From NCBI GenBank assembly GCA_011524425.1, contig WTKI01000272.1, positions 3,745 to 9,679 on the forward strand: a DNA stretch of 5,935 bases, in the 5' to 3' direction. The notes beneath the pieces were generated by a model that ran no database searches, was not told where the DNA came from, and saw only the letters and a program-made list of their open reading frames with translations. The position numbers and the translations under genes are program-made. How positions within the stretch are numbered: the stretch's first letter is position 1; each line of letters opens with the position of its first letter. Of the stretch, positions 4,514 through 5,935 are shown one piece after another. The stretch is from Altererythrobacter sp. (GTDB taxonomy: Bacteria > Pseudomonadota > Alphaproteobacteria > Sphingomonadales > Sphingomonadaceae).

Positions 4514-5935
4514 TCACTCGCTGCTGAGCGCTTCCTGCAGCCCCCGAACATGTTCAACACCTTCAAGGATTTGCGCTGTGCTGTCTTTCACTGTGTCTTC
4601 AATCGGCTCGCTGCGACCGCCAAGGCAAGTGCCGAGGAAATTCTCGGAAATGGCAGTGAAAGCGATGTTGTTAGCAGGCTTGGCGAAGCCGTGGCCTTCA
4701 TCCGGATAAAGGACATAGGTCACAGGAATCCCAGCCTCTTTCATAGCGCCTACGATTTGGTCGCTTTCAGATTGCTTCACCCGCGGATCATTGGCGCCTT
4801 GCAGAATTAGCAAAGGTTTTGTGATTTGGTCCGCTTTGTAGAGCGGGGAAGCGGCCTTAAGGAGAGCGAGACCTTCCTCAGTGTTAGGGTCGCCCATCCG
4901 CTCGTGGAAGATTTTCACCATCGGCGCCCAGTAAGGCGGGATCGTGTCGAGCAGGGTTTCCAGATTGGAAGGGCCGACAATGTCGACGCCGCAAGCGAAT
5001 TTCTCCGGCGTAAACGTAAGGCCGGCAAGCGTTGCATAGCCGCCGTACGAACCGCCCATGATAGCGACTTGCTCTGCTGTGGTTATCCCTTCTGCAATAG
5101 CCCAGTCAGTCGCATCAATCAGATCATCATGCATCGTCAGGCCCCATTGCTTGTTGCCTGCATTGATGAAGTCCTTGCCGAAGCCGGTCGAGCCGCGGAA
5201 ATTTGTCTGAAGCACTGCATAGCCGCGGTTGGCGAGCCATTGGACAAGGCTGGAAAAACCGTATTCATCGCGGGCCCATGGTCCGCCGTGAACCAGCAAC
5301 ACCATCGGCACTGCTTCTTCCGGACGACCATCACCATCCTGGTCAGCTGCAGGCGGAAGCGTCAGATAGCTCGGCAATGTCAAGCCGTCCCGGCTTGCAA
5401 TCTCAACCGGATGCATCGGTTGCAGTGGTGCGCCTTCCAGCTCTGGCCGGGTGACATAGAACGGCGTGAGCGTGCTTTCTTCCCGATCATAAATGTATGT
5501 TGAAGATGGGGCAGTCATTGGGTCGTTCCAGACAATCCATGTGCTGTCATCATCAGTTCTGCTGGAAATTCCGAATTCGCCGTCCAGCTCTTCGTCCAGG
5601 AATTCCAGCGAGGCTTTGATATCCGGATCGATCGCCGTCCACTCGGTCTTCAGATAATTGACGGAATAGGCTTCGACCACACCGGTTTTCGGATCACGAA
5701 TGGTGCCCCCAATATCGGCCTTGTCGGATTCCGCGATCAAAGTGCGCTGCCCGCTCGCTACGTCCTCAGCATACAGCGCTGCGGTGTTGCGACCGCGGCT
5801 GTCGAGCCAGTAAAGCGTACTGCCATCGGTCGTATAACCGGCCGGGTTGGTCGTCAGAGAATCTTCCATCTCCGTCGCAGAAAAAGGCTCTGCTTCCACT
5901 GCATTGTCGACAACGCGAAAATAGTCTGTGCCGCC
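4514..5935 (-). CDS. S9 prolyl-oligopeptidase family serine peptidase, C-terminal 473 residues (5' end beyond the right edge)
   Basis: The frame is open from the right edge (5935) to the TGA at 4516-4514, so the N-terminus lies outside the window; a GTG at 5899 is internal, not the start. Numbering from the first residue seen, the first ~180 residues look like the end of a beta-propeller domain (repeated short strands such as TLYWLD and TWIVWND). An alpha/beta-hydrolase domain follows. The oxyanion motif HGGPW is at 216-220, the nucleophile is S296 in GGSYGG (codon 5050-5048), the acid is D383 in GANDPRV (4789-4787) and the His is H415 in DEGHGF (4693-4691). All triad members are intact. A DQDGDG loop (198-203) precedes the hydrolase domain. 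Family members cleave short peptides or remove blocked N-terminal residues. Whether this one has a signal peptide cannot be seen. A terminator follows the gene. Confidence 0.95.
   Translation of the reverse strand, partial: GGTDYFRVVDNAVEAEPFSATEMEDSLTTNPAGYTTDGSTLYWLDSRGRNTAALYAEDVASGQRTLIAESDKADIGGTIRDPKTGVVEAYSVNYLKTEWTAIDPDIKASLEFLDEELDGEFGISSRTDDDSTWIVWNDPMTAPSSTYIYDREESTLTPFYVTRPELEGAPLQPMHPVEIASRDGLTLPSYLTLPPAADQDGDGRPEEAVPMVLLVHGGPWARDEYGFSSLVQWLANRGYAVLQTNFRGSTGFGKDFINAGNKQWGLTMHDDLIDATDWAIAEGITTAEQVAIMGGSYGGYATLAGLTFTPEKFACGVDIVGPSNLETLLDTIPPYWAPMVKIFHERMGDPNTEEGLALLKAASPLYKADQITKPLLILQGANDPRVKQSESDQIVGAMKEAGIPVTYVLYPDEGHGFAKPANNIAFTAISENFLGTCLGGRSEPIEDTVKDSTAQILEGVEHVRGLQEALSSE

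Noticed and set aside
4142..4810. Rightward open frame of 222 codons crossing the SDR start, the terminator and the S9 3' end
   Set aside because: It is antisense to two well-supported genes, spans their intergenic terminator, shows no recognisable motif and has no convincing ribosome binding site.
4826..5503. Rightward open frame of 225 codons inside the S9 peptidase gene
   Set aside because: It lies wholly antisense to the S9 catalytic region with its intact triad; its low-complexity Arg/His-rich translation is typical of an antisense shadow in GC-rich DNA.
1..5935. A new mobile, defence or biosynthetic system
   Set aside because: All genes but one fall into common housekeeping families with intact motifs; there are no mobility genes, arrays, direct repeats or base-composition breaks that I can see.

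Overview
The window looks like chromosomal core sequence from an alphaproteobacterium, most likely Sphingomonadales and perhaps an Erythrobacter-type relative. The basis is moderately high GC, tight gene packing, and protein sequences (methionine aminopeptidase, CcmA, M17 and S9 peptidases) that resemble what I remember of that order. The genus is inference, since no search was run. I see no insertion sequence, tRNA, rRNA, CRISPR array, prophage gene or integration scar.

Layout, left to right. A truncated M17 leucyl-aminopeptidase-like gene runs leftward off the left edge (1-563). It is divergent, across about 70 bases, from a type I methionine aminopeptidase gene (map, 635-1465, rightward). 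Tail to tail with map is a leftward operon read ccmA, then ccmB, then an unrecognised gene (3273 down to 1487). ccmA and ccmB overlap by four bases, and the unrecognised gene starts on the base after the ccmB stop. It encodes a small membrane-anchored protein, probably with a periplasmic domain. Divergent from ccmA, across under 50 bases, is a rightward pterin-4a-carbinolamine dehydratase gene (3312-3617). Its stop codon overlaps the stop of a leftward short-chain dehydrogenase/reductase gene (4417-3614). Upstream of that, in the same direction, is the C-terminal two thirds or so of an S9 prolyl-oligopeptidase-family peptidase (5935-4514), open at the right edge. A good rho-independent terminator lies between the S9 and SDR genes, with its T-tract touching the SDR ribosome binding site.

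How the genes fit together. CcmA and CcmB are the ATPase and a membrane subunit of the CcmABCD complex of system I cytochrome c maturation; ccmC, ccmD and later ccm genes are not in the window. The methionine aminopeptidase, M17 and S9 enzymes all act on peptides, but only the first two share a control region, and nothing shows a joint pathway. The pterin dehydratase recycles the cofactor of aromatic amino acid hydroxylases, and its hydroxylase partner is absent here.

I do not see an undescribed multi-gene system. The items most worth a second look are the unknown third gene of the ccm operon, the terminator pressed against the SDR start, and departures from family consensus in CcmA (Q-loop) and the SDR (catalytic Asn position).
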